Below the pieces are notes generated by a model, which had not been told where the DNA came from, did not search any database, and saw only the letters and a program-made list of their open reading frames with translations. A stretch of DNA of 64,000 nt, taken from Flavobacterium rhamnosiphilum (GTDB lineage: Bacteria; Bacteroidota; Bacteroidia; Flavobacteriales; Flavobacteriaceae). Both the position numbers and the translations under genes were made by a program. Every line of letters begins with the position of its first letter. Position 1 is the first letter of the stretch. The stretch spans positions 496,001 through 560,000 of the forward strand of contig NZ_SMLG01000001.1 in NCBI RefSeq assembly GCF_004349195.1, read 5' to 3'. Positions 31,116-39,813 of the stretch are shown here, one piece after another.

Positions 31116-33896
31116 TTAAAACGTATATCCTATGTTAAAGGAGAACCCGACACCTTTTTTGAATTCTCTTAAAATTAAAGAGTCTTCAGTAATGTTTAAA
31201 GTGCTTTTGCTTCCCAGCTCTTTTTTATAACTTGGATTTAAGATGTTGTCTACACCAAATTTAAGTTCAATACTTTTTGAAATAGAGTTAGTCCAAACAA
31301 AATCTAATTTACTAAAAGATTTTTCGTAGATATGATCAATTCCTGAAGAACCTACAGCGAAAATACGGTCTCCATAAACGTTATATACTAAGGTCATAGA
31401 GTTTTTCCAATCCTTATTAAGGATGAAATCATACTTTAAATCAGAATTAATCAACCAGCTTGAAGCACCTTGCAGTTTACGGTTTGTACTGTTTTCTAAT
31501 TCATTCCCTTGTTTTTTAAGGTCAATTTTAACATCTGTACTCATTAATGACGTATTGAAACCTAAAGAGAAATTAGAAAGAGATTTGCTGATTCCGCTCA
31601 ATTGGAAAAGCATTTCTATTTCGGCACCATAAATAACTGCTTGCTCTGAGTTTTTGAAAGTTGTGATTTGACCACCACTATTTGCAGTTGGTTTGAAAAC
31701 TCGTTCAATTGGATTGTTGATCATTTTTCCAAATACTCCTACAGCAAATAATTCTTTGTTGTTAGGGAATAATTCGTATTTGAAATCTACATTATAGTTT
31801 TCGCTGTCTTTTAAATCTGGGTTTCCACTTTCTGAAGTTCCATCGGCATTGATGTAATTTATGGGTAACAACTCCATAGCAACTGGACGAGTTATTGTTT
31901 TTGCCAATGACACTCTCAAATTACTGTTTTCATTCAAAATACGTTTCGCATTTACAGACGGTAAGATATCCAGCTTGTCATCTGTCTTTTTGCGGTAAGC
32001 ACTTCCAAAAGGATCACCTTGTTGTCTGTATTTTATTTCACGAGTAGAACTTTCACCTCTAATTCCGGCATTTAAATCCCATTTTTCTCCAAGATTCATA
32101 AACAAATTGAAGTACCCCGCATTAACAAACTGATTCAGTTTTACTTTATAATCTCCGTTAGACTCTTCCTGAACATAAACAATTCCGTTGTTGATATCTT
32201 CGTTGATGTTTTGGCTTATAGTACTTAAATCAGCAGTATAGTTTTTCTCCAGATTTCTTCTTCCAGAGAAGAAACGGTAAGAAGATTCCATGTCGTTCAG
32301 CGAACTGTTGTGTCCAATGGATAATTTATTAGAATCTTCTTTGTCTCCAAATTTTAAATTATATTCTAAAAGTGAAGAATAATAGAAGTTTCCTTTTACA
32401 TCAAGGAATTGACGGTTCAAGTTATTACCACCATAAGACATATTTATTTGGCTATCATTTACTTTTACACCAGTGATAAATTTTCTGTCAGGTTGTTGAA
32501 AAGAAGTTTTTACATAAGAACCACCTGCTTTTATGCTGTGTTTTCCGTCTTCGGTTAATTTATAATCCCCGTACAATTGCGTGTTCCAATAGTTAGACTC
32601 TTCATATTGGTTTAATCTGATAAGATTATTTGTCTGATTTGCTAAACTGTTTGTGTATCCTAACTGATCTTGGATTTTGCTTTCAGTCGCTTTAATCAAG
32701 AACGTATTGAAGTTTAAATTAAAACGGTTTGTCTTGTATTTCAAACCTGCTAAACCAGAAAAAGTAGTTTGGTAGCTGTATTGCGTATTGTATAAATTAT
32801 TGTCGTAGTTCCCTTGTCCAAGATTGAAAGTTCTGTCAACACCTTCTCTGTAAGAGTATTTGTTGTCAAAATTGAAAGACATGATATAACTAATGTTTTT
32901 TTCATTTTTAAGATTGAATTTTTGAGCATGTAAAAATCCAATGCTAGAATTCAAAGGGCTTTTTGTGCTGTTAACATCCCATGATTTTTTACCAAATCCA
33001 TTTTCGTATTCAGCAGGAGAAAGTTTTTGCCCGCTTGGAACTGATCCAAAAATACCAGGAAGTGCTCTGTCATTACCAATCATTCCTAAAGATCCTTTGG
33101 CAGAATTTGCGTCATCAGAAAGTAAGAAGTCTTGAAGATTATTGTTAGTCGTATATCCAAAACCAATATTCAATTTAGTGATGTTTTTTGGTTGAGGTGT
33201 CTCAATATTAACAGTTGCTCCAGCAAAATCTCCAGAAATATTAGGATTGAAAGTTTTGTAGATATTTAATACTCCAACAACATCAGTAGGGAATAAATCC
33301 AATGGAATGATTTTTTTGAAAGGGCTGTTTGATGGGGATTGTAAATCATTTATCAATAAGTTATTGTAACGGTCTTCCAATCCTCTGATGAATAATCCTC
33401 TTCCGTCAACTTTAGTGATTCCGGTTATTTTTGTCAAACCTTCCTCAACATCGCTAACTCCTTTTCTTGCCATTTCTTGAGCACCGATACTTTGTTTTAT
33501 TACGACCGCTTGTTTTTGGTCTAATAAAAGAGCCGTTTCCTTTTCTCTGCTTGCTGTATTTTTTATAACAACATCTTTTAGTTTGTAGCTCCCGGCACCT
33601 AACGCTTTATTTGCGGTTACGGTTTCATTGGCAACTACTGTTACAGGAATCTCTACAGATTCATAACCCACAAAACTAAGTTGTAAGGTGTAGCTTCCAG
33701 GTAGTATTGTTATGATGTATTTACCATCAATATCGGTATTTGTACCTATATTTGTTCCTTTAATAAGAACGTTAGCAAAAGGTAATGACTGATTATTAGC
33801 ATCTTTGTCTGTTAAGATTCCAGAAATCGTTCCTTTATTCTGTGAAAAAGAAATAGCTGTTATTAATAACGTGAAAAATAGTAACTTGAATTTCAT
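31116..33896 (-). CDS. TonB-dependent receptor with CarboxypepD_reg-like domain, Pho-box controlled
   Basis: A 926-residue outer-membrane receptor that imports a ligand using TonB energy. It has a signal peptide (1-18, ending ITAISFS), then a carboxypeptidase-regulatory-like domain (about 20-105, GTISGILTDKDANNQSLPFA). A plug follows (about 125-235, MARKGVSDVEEGLTKITGIT and GRGLFIRGLEDRYNNLLIN), then a 22-strand barrel ending in the aromatic strand VGFSFNIGYTF. It is not a SusC, which would have a SusD partner downstream. The next gene is instead a surface lipoprotein. Upstream are three 11-bp-phased TAAC/TTAC repeats and a -7 box at the spacing seen for pstS. With the adjacent phoB-phoR-porin-pst genes this suggests a phosphorus-related ligand; this is inference. 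Confidence 0.9.
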   Translation of the reverse strand: MKFKLLFFTLLITAISFSQNKGTISGILTDKDANNQSLPFANVLIKGTNIGTNTDIDGKYIITILPGSYTLQLSFVGYESVEIPVTVVANETVTANKALGAGSYKLKDVVIKNTASREKETALLLDQKQAVVIKQSIGAQEMARKGVSDVEEGLTKITGITKVDGRGLFIRGLEDRYNNLLINDLQSPSNSPFKKIIPLDLFPTDVVGVLNIYKTFNPNISGDFAGATVNIETPQPKNITKLNIGFGYTTNNNLQDFLLSDDANSAKGSLGMIGNDRALPGIFGSVPSGQKLSPAEYENGFGKKSWDVNSTKSPLNSSIGFLHAQKFNLKNEKNISYIMSFNFDNKYSYREGVDRTFNLGQGNYDNNLYNTQYSYQTTFSGLAGLKYKTNRFNLNFNTFLIKATESKIQDQLGYTNSLANQTNNLIRLNQYEESNYWNTQLYGDYKLTEDGKHSIKAGGSYVKTSFQQPDRKFITGVKVNDSQINMSYGGNNLNRQFLDVKGNFYYSSLLEYNLKFGDKEDSNKLSIGHNSSLNDMESSYRFFSGRRNLEKNYTADLSTISQNINEDINNGIVYVQEESNGDYKVKLNQFVNAGYFNLFMNLGEKWDLNAGIRGESSTREIKYRQQGDPFGSAYRKKTDDKLDILPSVNAKRILNENSNLRVSLAKTITRPVAMELLPINYINADGTSESGNPDLKDSENYNVDFKYELFPNNKELFAVGVFGKMINNPIERVFKPTANSGGQITTFKNSEQAVIYGAEIEMLFQLSGISKSLSNFSLGFNTSLMSTDVKIDLKKQGNELENSTNRKLQGASSWLINSDLKYDFILNKDWKNSMTLVYNVYGDRIFAVGSSGIDHIYEKSFSKLDFVWTNSISKSIELKFGVDNILNPSYKKELGSKSTLNITEDSLILREFKKGVGFSFNIGYTF

Positions 33897-33914
33897 TTGG
33901 TTTTAATTTTTTTG

Positions 33915-33958
33915 CAAAGTAACGCCTGAAATGTAAAATGTAAGTTACTGACTTGTTA
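33915..33958 (-). promoter_or_regulatory. Pho-type operator and -7 box of the TonB receptor gene
   Basis: On the minus strand TAAC, TAAC, TTAC begin at exact 11-bp steps (plus-strand 33955-33958, 33944-33947, 33933-33936). The -7-like box TTACTTTG (33915-33922) starts 14 bp after the start of the last repeat, the same spacing as at pstS and the porin. Confidence 0.65.
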
Positions 33959-34074
33959 TGGTTATGTTTTGTTTTGGGTCTCAAAATCATCTCAATATTA
34001 AATTATGGTTAACATCATTTGAATATCCCATTTATGATTACATTTACATTTCAAAAAACAATTTTTTGCGCTTT

Positions 34075-34758
34075 ATGAAGAAAAAAAACACGAAGATTCT
34101 ATTAGTAGATGACGAACCGGATATCCTGGAAATTGTAGGGTATAACTTGGCTCAAGAGGGATATCAAATCGTTACTGCAGCAAATGGGAAAGAGGCAATA
34201 GCAAAAGCTAAAAAAGAAATGCCTGACCTTATTATAATGGATGTAATGATGCCGGAAATGGATGGAATGGAGGCTTGCGAAGCTATTAGAAAGATTCCTG
34301 AACTCAGTAATGTAATCATCACTTTTTTGACAGCCAGAAGCGAAGATTACTCTCAAGTTGCAGGCTTTGACGCGGGTGCGGATGATTACATCACTAAGCC
34401 AATTAAACCTAAATTATTAGTCAGTAAAGTAAAAGCATTATTACGCCGATTAAAAGAACAGGAGCAGAACAGCGAAACTCTTAACGTAGGCGGAATTGAA
34501 ATAAATCGCGAAGAATATAAAATCGTTAAAGATAATATTGAAATCGCATTGCCTAGAAAAGAATTTGAATTGTTCTATCTACTTGCTTCTAAACCGGGGA
34601 AAGTATTCAAACGTGATGAGATTCTGGACAAAGTTTGGGGTAATGAAGTAGTTGTTGGTGGAAGAACGATTGATGTTCACATCAGAAAACTAAGAGAAAA
34701 AATTGGAGAAGAATTGTTTAAAACAATAAAAGGAGTTGGCTATAAGTTTGAAGTATAA
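34075..34758 (+). CDS. phoB: PhoB-type response regulator
   Basis: A 227-residue OmpR-family regulator. In the receiver domain (1-120) the acidic pair is Asp12/Asp13, the phospho-acceptor is Asp56 (LIIMDVMMPEMDG), the switch Thr is at 86 (LTAR) and the conserved Lys is at 108 (ITKPIKP). The C-terminal winged helix (about 135-227) has PRKEFELFYLLASKPGKVF and GGRTIDVHIRKLREKIG, a normal DNA-binding wing. I start at the ATG at 34075; the frame is open further upstream but that part is not protein-like. The stop abuts the phoR start. The location between the Pho-controlled receptor and the porin-pst genes supports the PhoB assignment rather than another OmpR-type regulator. Confidence 0.87.
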   Translation: MKKKNTKILLVDDEPDILEIVGYNLAQEGYQIVTAANGKEAIAKAKKEMPDLIIMDVMMPEMDGMEACEAIRKIPELSNVIITFLTARSEDYSQVAGFDAGADDYITKPIKPKLLVSKVKALLRRLKEQEQNSETLNVGGIEINREEYKIVKDNIEIALPRKEFELFYLLASKPGKVFKRDEILDKVWGNEVVVGGRTIDVHIRKLREKIGEELFKTIKGVGYKFEV

Positions 34759-35814
34759 ATGACAATAAATTTTAAAAAAACATATCGTTTTGCCGTAAAA
34801 TCAGCGCTTTATATTACTCTTTTTTCTACAGGATTAGTTGGTTTCCTCACGTATTTATTTTTCACCTTTTCGTACCGTTTTTGTTTGATTTTCGCTATTT
34901 CAATAGCTGCTTTTTCATTTATTGTAATACAATATCGGGTGGAGCGCTTTATCTATAAAAAGGTAAAAAAAATATACGATGATGTCTCTTTGTTAGAATC
35001 AAGTACTTTCAGGAATCAGCCAATCACAACAGATATGGCAACGCTAACACGCGAAGTGAAAAAGTTTGCCACCGATAAAAAGTTAGAAATCGAAACTTTA
35101 AAAGTTCGTGAAGAATATAGAAGAGAGTTTCTTGGTAATGTTTCCCATGAGCTCAAAACGCCATTGTTTATGGTTCAGGGGTATTTGTCAACCCTGCTCG
35201 ACGGAGCCATGAGCGATAAAACAATCCGAAAAAAATATTTAGAGCGTGCCGAAAAAGGAGTAGAAAGACTGATTTATATCGTACAAGATTTAGACATGAT
35301 TTCAAAACTCGAAATTGGAGATTTGAACTTGGAAATTGCCGAATTTGACATTGTTAAATTGGTTCAAAATGTCTTTGATTTACTCGAAATGAAAGCTTCC
35401 AAGAAAGATATTCTATTGATGTTTGATATGCGATACAACAGGCCCGTTATGGTGCTTGGAGATCAAGAAAAAATCCAACAAGTAGTGATGAATCTTGTTG
35501 TGAATTCGATCAAATACGGAAAGCTAAAGGGTTCTACCGAAGTAAGTATTGAGGATTTGACTGATGAAAAAGTCATCGTTCGAATAACCGATAATGGCGA
35601 AGGAATTGATAAAAAAAATATTTCGAGAATTTTCGAACGTTTTTATAGAGTAGACAAAAGTGGTGCAAGAACTGAAGGTGGTTCCGGTTTGGGATTATCC
35701 ATTGTAAAGCATATTATCGAAGCGCATGATGAGAAAATTTATGTGAATAGTAAATTTGGAATTGGATCTGAATTTTCTTTTACACTTGAAAAATCAAATA
35801 AACGCGGTAAATAA
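34759..35814 (+). CDS. phoR: PhoR-type sensor histidine kinase
   Basis: A 351-residue membrane kinase. Two helices (about 13-35 and 40-58) are joined by only a few residues, so there is no periplasmic sensor domain. No PAS domain is visible either, and a coiled linker (about 60-120) leads straight to the HisKA domain FLGNVSHELKTPL with His130. The ATPase domain has the N box (VVMNLVVNSIKYGKL), G1 (ITDNGEGIDKKN), F box (IFERFYRV) and G2 (GGSGLGLSI). The lack of an input domain fits PhoR-like control through the Pst transporter and PhoU. It starts immediately after phoB (TAA-ATG) and no terminator follows. Confidence 0.87.
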   Translation: MTINFKKTYRFAVKSALYITLFSTGLVGFLTYLFFTFSYRFCLIFAISIAAFSFIVIQYRVERFIYKKVKKIYDDVSLLESSTFRNQPITTDMATLTREVKKFATDKKLEIETLKVREEYRREFLGNVSHELKTPLFMVQGYLSTLLDGAMSDKTIRKKYLERAEKGVERLIYIVQDLDMISKLEIGDLNLEIAEFDIVKLVQNVFDLLEMKASKKDILLMFDMRYNRPVMVLGDQEKIQQVVMNLVVNSIKYGKLKGSTEVSIEDLTDEKVIVRITDNGEGIDKKNISRIFERFYRVDKSGARTEGGSGLGLSIVKHIIEAHDEKIYVNSKFGIGSEFSFTLEKSNKRGK

Positions 35815-35934
35815 TAGTAGGGTCAAATGTCATTTTAAAGTTAGGTAATTTTTAATATAACATGAAGGTTTTTGTTTGGTATAAAAAAGGTATATTTGTA
35901 ACTAGTTAATAAACAATAGATTGCTATTTATTAG

Positions 35935-36011
35935 TAACAATTTATTAACATTAATTTTTAATTAAATTAACAATTGCGTAATGTTTAATTAACATTACGC
36001 AATCACCTTTG
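35935..36011 (+). promoter_or_regulatory. Double Pho-type operator and -7-like box of the porin gene
   Basis: TAAC or TAAT words start at 35935, 35946, 35968, 35979 and 35990, all in one 11-bp register; only the 35957 position is degenerate (TTTA). This is two adjacent triple repeats. A -7-like box CACCTTTG starts at 36004, 14 bp after the start of the last repeat, as at pstS. Confidence 0.65.
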
Positions 36012-36037
36012 GTGTACTAAATAAACAACATTTAATC

Positions 36038-37387
36038 GTGAAAAAAATAGTATTAATTATTGCAAATATATTTGTAGTAAATCTAGTAGCTGCACAAGTT
36101 ACTCCTGTTGTGGAAAGTTCTAAAAAAACGAAAATTCCTTCACAAACAGTTACTTTAAGTAAAGAGGAGCTTACTAAATCCATAGTTCATGTTTTGGACT
36201 CTATCAAGAAAGTAAAGGATGTTCAAGAAAAAAGTAAGGAGAAAAAAGAACAATGGTATGATAAAATCGGCATAAGAGGTTATGCTCAGATAAGATACAA
36301 TGGATTGTTTTCTTCTAATGACAAAGTTTCCTGTGAGCAATGTGATAGATCTTGGGGAACAACATCAACAGCCATTGATGCAAAATCAAATAACGGTCTT
36401 TTTATAAGACGAGCTCGTATCGTATTTTCAGGGCAGATTCTTCCCAATGTGTATTTTTATTTCCAACCAGATTTTGCAAGTTCGCCTTCTTCAGGAGTTA
36501 ATAATTTTGCCCAAATCAGAGATGCGTATTTTGATTTATCCTTTGATCCTAAAAAAGAATATCGCATAAGAATAGGACAAAGTAAAGTGCCTTTTGGATT
36601 TGAAAATTTACAGTCAAGCCAAAACCGATTAACATTAGATCGAAATGATGCTTTGAACAGTGCGGTGGCAAATGAAAGGGATTTAGGTGCATTTTTCTAT
36701 TGGGCTCCAAGTAAGATTAGGGATCGTTTTGCCATGCTGGTAAAAGATGGGTATAAAGGTTCTGGAGATTATGGCGTATTTGGTTTTGGGGTATATAACG
36801 GACAAACAGCCAACAGGTCGGAAGCGAACAGAAACTTGCACGTAGTGACAAGGGTAAGTTATCCTTTTGAAATTGGGAGTCAAATTATTGAGCCTGGCTT
36901 GCAAGCCTACACTGGGAAATGGGCTTTTGGGAGTGAACTTTCCACAGGAGTGACAACGCAGGATAAACTATATACAGTTGACCAAAGGGTTGCAGCATCT
37001 TTTATTCTTTATCCGAAACCATTTGGAGTGCAGGCGGAATATAATATAGGAAAAGGACCTCGCTATAATAAATTGACTAATACTGTTGACGTATCTGATT
37101 TAGAAGGCGGTTATGTAACCTTAAACTATAAATGGGATTTGCCTAAACAGCAATATATTTATCCTTTTGCCAAATTCCAATATTATGATGGCGGAAAGAA
37201 ATTTGAGAAAGACGCCAGAAGTTATGTTGTAAGGGATTATGAACTTGGAATTGAATGGCAGCCTATTAAAGCATTTGAATTAGTAGCAGAATGGGTGATT
37301 GCTGATAGAACGTTTGAAGACAGCGCGCTTCCAAACAACAGACAACGAGGTAATTTATTGCGATTACAGGCTCAGTTCAACTTTTAA
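36038..37387 (+). CDS. OprP/OprO-type phosphate-selective porin
   Basis: A 449-residue outer-membrane protein starting at GTG 36038. A signal peptide (1-19, VVNLVAAQ) and a helical, charged segment (about 40-75, LDSIKKVKDVQEKSKEKKEQ), like the coiled trimerisation stalk of OprO/P relatives, precede a barrel. The barrel has IRGYAQIRYNGLF at its start, FIRRARIVFSGQILPNVYFY in the OprP-family region, and a C-terminal Phe (LLRLQAQFNF). Known members pass phosphate or polyphosphate. Two triple Pho-type repeats lie upstream. It is a single gene between phoR and pstS. Confidence 0.9.
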   Translation: MKKIVLIIANIFVVNLVAAQVTPVVESSKKTKIPSQTVTLSKEELTKSIVHVLDSIKKVKDVQEKSKEKKEQWYDKIGIRGYAQIRYNGLFSSNDKVSCEQCDRSWGTTSTAIDAKSNNGLFIRRARIVFSGQILPNVYFYFQPDFASSPSSGVNNFAQIRDAYFDLSFDPKKEYRIRIGQSKVPFGFENLQSSQNRLTLDRNDALNSAVANERDLGAFFYWAPSKIRDRFAMLVKDGYKGSGDYGVFGFGVYNGQTANRSEANRNLHVVTRVSYPFEIGSQIIEPGLQAYTGKWAFGSELSTGVTTQDKLYTVDQRVAASFILYPKPFGVQAEYNIGKGPRYNKLTNTVDVSDLEGGYVTLNYKWDLPKQQYIYPFAKFQYYDGGKKFEKDARSYVVRDYELGIEWQPIKAFELVAEWVIADRTFEDSALPNNRQRGNLLRLQAQFNF

Positions 37388-37456
37388 TAAATTGTTATCA
37401 TTTATTTTGGATGGATTAAATAATTATTAAAACAAGCTAAATAATTAAAGATAGTA

Positions 37457-37500
37457 TAATACTGGCTTAACATATTGTTAATGTAGTGCATATACTTTTG
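37457..37500 (+). promoter_or_regulatory. Pho-type operator and -7 box of pstS
   Basis: TAAT, TAAC, TAAT start at 37457, 37468 and 37479, exactly 11 bp apart. The -7 box TACTTTTG (37493-37500) begins 14 bp after the last repeat start. The -7 box overlaps an upstream in-frame GTG, so translation must begin at the ATG at 37525. Confidence 0.7.
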
Positions 37501-37524
37501 TACAAATTTATAAATAACCACAAG

Positions 37525-38394
37525 ATGACTATCAAAACGAAATTATTCTTAATGTTACCTTTAATTGGAATGTTAAGTTGCGGTAAAGCAAAAAATGAAG
37601 ATAAAGGAACTGAAGATAAAGCAACGGCTACTACATCAGTTACAATCAAAGGAAGTGATACCGTTTTGCCATTGGCACAGAAAGAGGCTGAGGTAATGAT
37701 GAAAACAAATCCCGAAGTTAGTGTTACTATAGTAGGAGGAGGAACCGGAGTTGGTGTTACGGCTCTTTTGGACGGAACCACGGATATCGCAATGGCTTCC
37801 AGAGATTTAAAAACAGAAGAGAAATTAAAATTTTCTGAAGCCAAAAAAGAAATCGAAAAAGTGACTGTTGCCTTTGATGCCTTAGCGGTTATTGTTAATC
37901 CGGCTAATAAAGTAGGTCAGTTAACACGTGAGCAATTGGAAAAAATCTATACAGGAGAAATTAAAAACTGGAAAGAAGTAGGTGGTGAAGATGCGAAAAT
38001 TGTAGCGTATTCAAGAGAATCTTCTTCAGGAACGTATGAGTTCTTTAAAGAAGAAGTAATGGATAAAAAAAATTACGCTTCTGATATCTTGAGTATGCCT
38101 GCGACTGGAGCTATTGTTCAGGCAGTAAGCCAAACAAAAGGGGCTATCGGGTATGTTGGATTAGCGTATGAGACTAAAGAAGTAAAACAACTTTCGGTTT
38201 CTTATGACCAAGGGAAAACCTTTGTTGCTCCAAGTGTAGCTTCCGCTAAAGACAAAAGCTACCCAATTTCAAGACCATTATTCTATATTTTTGATAAAAT
38301 GAATGCTGCAAAAGTAAAAGCGGTGGTAGATTTTGCTTTGTCGCCAGAAGGACAAAAAATTGTTTTGGAAGTAGGTTATGTACCGTTAAATTAA
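37525..38394 (+). CDS. pstS: Phosphate ABC transporter substrate-binding lipoprotein PstS
   Basis: Binds inorganic phosphate outside the inner membrane and delivers it to PstCAB. The 289-residue protein has a lipobox (PLIGMLSC, Cys19), so it is anchored as in many Bacteroidota. Phosphate-site segments are IKGSDTVLPLAQKEAE, VGGGTGVGVTALLDGTTDIAMASRDLK, IYTGEIKNWKEVGG and YSRESSSGTYEFFKE. Residues about 25-290 form the two-lobed binding fold. The start at 37525 is preferred because an upstream GTG lies before the predicted transcription start. A terminator follows, and the permease genes have their own promoter, so pstS can be expressed at a higher level. Confidence 0.94.
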   Translation: MTIKTKLFLMLPLIGMLSCGKAKNEDKGTEDKATATTSVTIKGSDTVLPLAQKEAEVMMKTNPEVSVTIVGGGTGVGVTALLDGTTDIAMASRDLKTEEKLKFSEAKKEIEKVTVAFDALAVIVNPANKVGQLTREQLEKIYTGEIKNWKEVGGEDAKIVAYSRESSSGTYEFFKEEVMDKKNYASDILSMPATGAIVQAVSQTKGAIGYVGLAYETKEVKQLSVSYDQGKTFVAPSVASAKDKSYPISRPLFYIFDKMNAAKVKAVVDFALSPEGQKIVLEVGYVPLN

Positions 38395-38414
38395 TAAGGC
38401 TATTTATAAGTAAT

Positions 38415-38447
38415 AAAAGGGCTGTCTGTTTTAGGCAGCCCTTTTGT
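38415..38447 (+). terminator. Terminator between pstS and pstC
   Basis: AAAAGGGCTGTCT / AGGCAGCCCTTTT stem with one G-T pair, followed by T-rich sequence, 20 bp past the pstS stop. Confidence 0.8.
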
Positions 38448-38514
38448 ATTTGTCTTATTTTCAATAACATGGCTTTATTGAAAAATAATAAAACGATTTG
38501 CGTACTTTTATACT

Positions 38515-38580
38515 TAACTTTAAATTAACACAAGGTTAATGTATAAAAAACATTCGAAATACAAGGCTAATGTACTTTTG
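38515..38580 (+). promoter_or_regulatory. Pho-type operator and -7 box of pstC
   Basis: TAAC, TAAC, TAAT start at 38515, 38526 and 38537, exactly 11 bp apart. The -7 box TACTTTTG (38573-38580) begins 36 bp after the last repeat start, equal to the pstS spacing of 14 plus two 11-bp steps. A 14-bp near-exact duplication (ACAAGGTTAATGTA and ACAAGGCTAATGTA, 31 bp apart) is also present. Confidence 0.65.
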
Positions 38581-38601
38581 CGGTTAAAATAAACTATAGA
38601 T

Positions 38602-39810
38602 TTGAAAACAAATTTTAAAAAAATAAAAGAGAAAATAATAGAGACTATATTAATGCTAAGTAGCGCTGCTACCAGTATTACTGTTGTTTTGATTGTTTTT
38701 TTTCTATTTATTGAAGGCGCGGGAGTTTTTACCAAAAAACCTATTGAAGAAGGTTTTTTGTTGGTAGTACATTCGACTAATCCAATACAAAAATTAGAGC
38801 CTTCGCAGGTGAAAGATATTTTCGATCAAAAAATCACCAATTGGAAACAGTTAGGCGGAAAAAACGAACCCATCGTTTTGTTTAGAACAGAAGATATTAC
38901 CGAATTTTATTCAGACGAGGAGCTAGGAGAAAACTTCGAACATTTTCCAGCGAAAATAGATGAATATGTTTCAAAAACACCCGGCGTAATTGCCTTTTTT
39001 TCAGATAAATACAAAGCGAAAAATTTTCATGGGAAAGAATTAGAAATCAACAAAATTAAAATTTTTGAATTTCTTTCCGGAGAAGAATGGTTTCCAACGG
39101 CACAACCTATTGCACAAATGGGAGTTAAGGCTTTGATTTATGGCACACTATGGGTCAGTTTTGGAGCAATACTATTGGCATTGCCAATTGGCTTGGCAGC
39201 GGCTATCTATTTGAGTGAAATAGCCAGAAAAAGAACGCGCAATATTTTAAAACCGCTCATTGAATTATTGGCAGGAATCCCATCTGTAGTGTATGGTTTT
39301 TTTGGATTAGTGGTCATTGTCCCTTTAATTCAAAATGTTTTCGGATTACCCGTTGGTGAAACAGGATTGGCGGGAAGTATTGTTTTGGCAATCATGGCCT
39401 TGCCAACGATTATCACCATTTCGGAAGATGCAATGCGTACGACTCCACGCGCTATGAAAGAAGCCAGCTTGGCATTGGGAGCGAGTCATTGGCAAACAAT
39501 ATATAAAGTAGTAATTCCTTATTCGGCTTCCGGGATTACTGCTGGAGCCATTTTAGGAATTGGGCGTGCTATTGGTGAAACGATGGCAGTTTTAATGGTA
39601 ACGGGTAATGCAGCTATAATTCCACATACACTTTTAGCACCACTAAGAACCATTCCCGCTACCATTGCGGCAGAATTGGGTGAAGCTGCAAATGGCGGAT
39701 TGCATTATCAGTCGTTATTTGCGCTTGGATGTATTTTATTCCTAATTACTTTTTGCATAAATATGATGGTGGAATTTGTCACCAATAGAAATTCCCATAA
39801 AAAACATTAA
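38602..39810 (+). CDS. pstC: Phosphate ABC transporter permease PstC with PstS-like loop domain
   Basis: Inner-membrane subunit of the phosphate importer. At 402 residues it is about 80 longer than the E. coli protein. The extra part lies in the first periplasmic loop (about 45-165). It contains LEPSQVKDIFDQKITNWKQL then GGKNEPIVLFR, closely resembling the PstS segment EQLEKIYTGEIKNWKEVGG. The permease core follows with helices at about 175-200, 215-240 and 255-280. The ATPase-contact loop reads KEASLALGASHWQTIYKVVI. The start is TTG at 38602, 22 bp after the -7 box; a downstream ATG at 38653 would cut into the first helix. It overlaps no neighbour and precedes pstA by 3 bp. Confidence 0.92.
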   Translation: MKTNFKKIKEKIIETILMLSSAATSITVVLIVFFLFIEGAGVFTKKPIEEGFLLVVHSTNPIQKLEPSQVKDIFDQKITNWKQLGGKNEPIVLFRTEDITEFYSDEELGENFEHFPAKIDEYVSKTPGVIAFFSDKYKAKNFHGKELEINKIKIFEFLSGEEWFPTAQPIAQMGVKALIYGTLWVSFGAILLALPIGLAAAIYLSEIARKRTRNILKPLIELLAGIPSVVYGFFGLVVIVPLIQNVFGLPVGETGLAGSIVLAIMALPTIITISEDAMRTTPRAMKEASLALGASHWQTIYKVVIPYSASGITAGAILGIGRAIGETMAVLMVTGNAAIIPHTLLAPLRTIPATIAAELGEAANGGLHYQSLFALGCILFLITFCINMMVEFVTNRNSHKKH

Positions 39811-39813
39811 AAG

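Noticed and set aside
34003..34030. A further Pho-type operator before phoB (TAAA then TAAC 11 bp later)
   Set aside because: Only one good word is present, the third position does not fit, and no -7 box lies at the 14, 25 or 36 bp spacing.
33958..34074. 39-residue N-terminal extension of PhoB
   Set aside because: The extension precedes the canonical KILLVDDE receiver start, is hydrophobic and aromatic, and has no family counterpart.
37486..37524. GTG start of pstS at 37486
   Set aside because: The codons overlap the Pho operator and the -7 box, so they are upstream of the expected transcript; the ATG at 37525 gives a normal lipoprotein signal.
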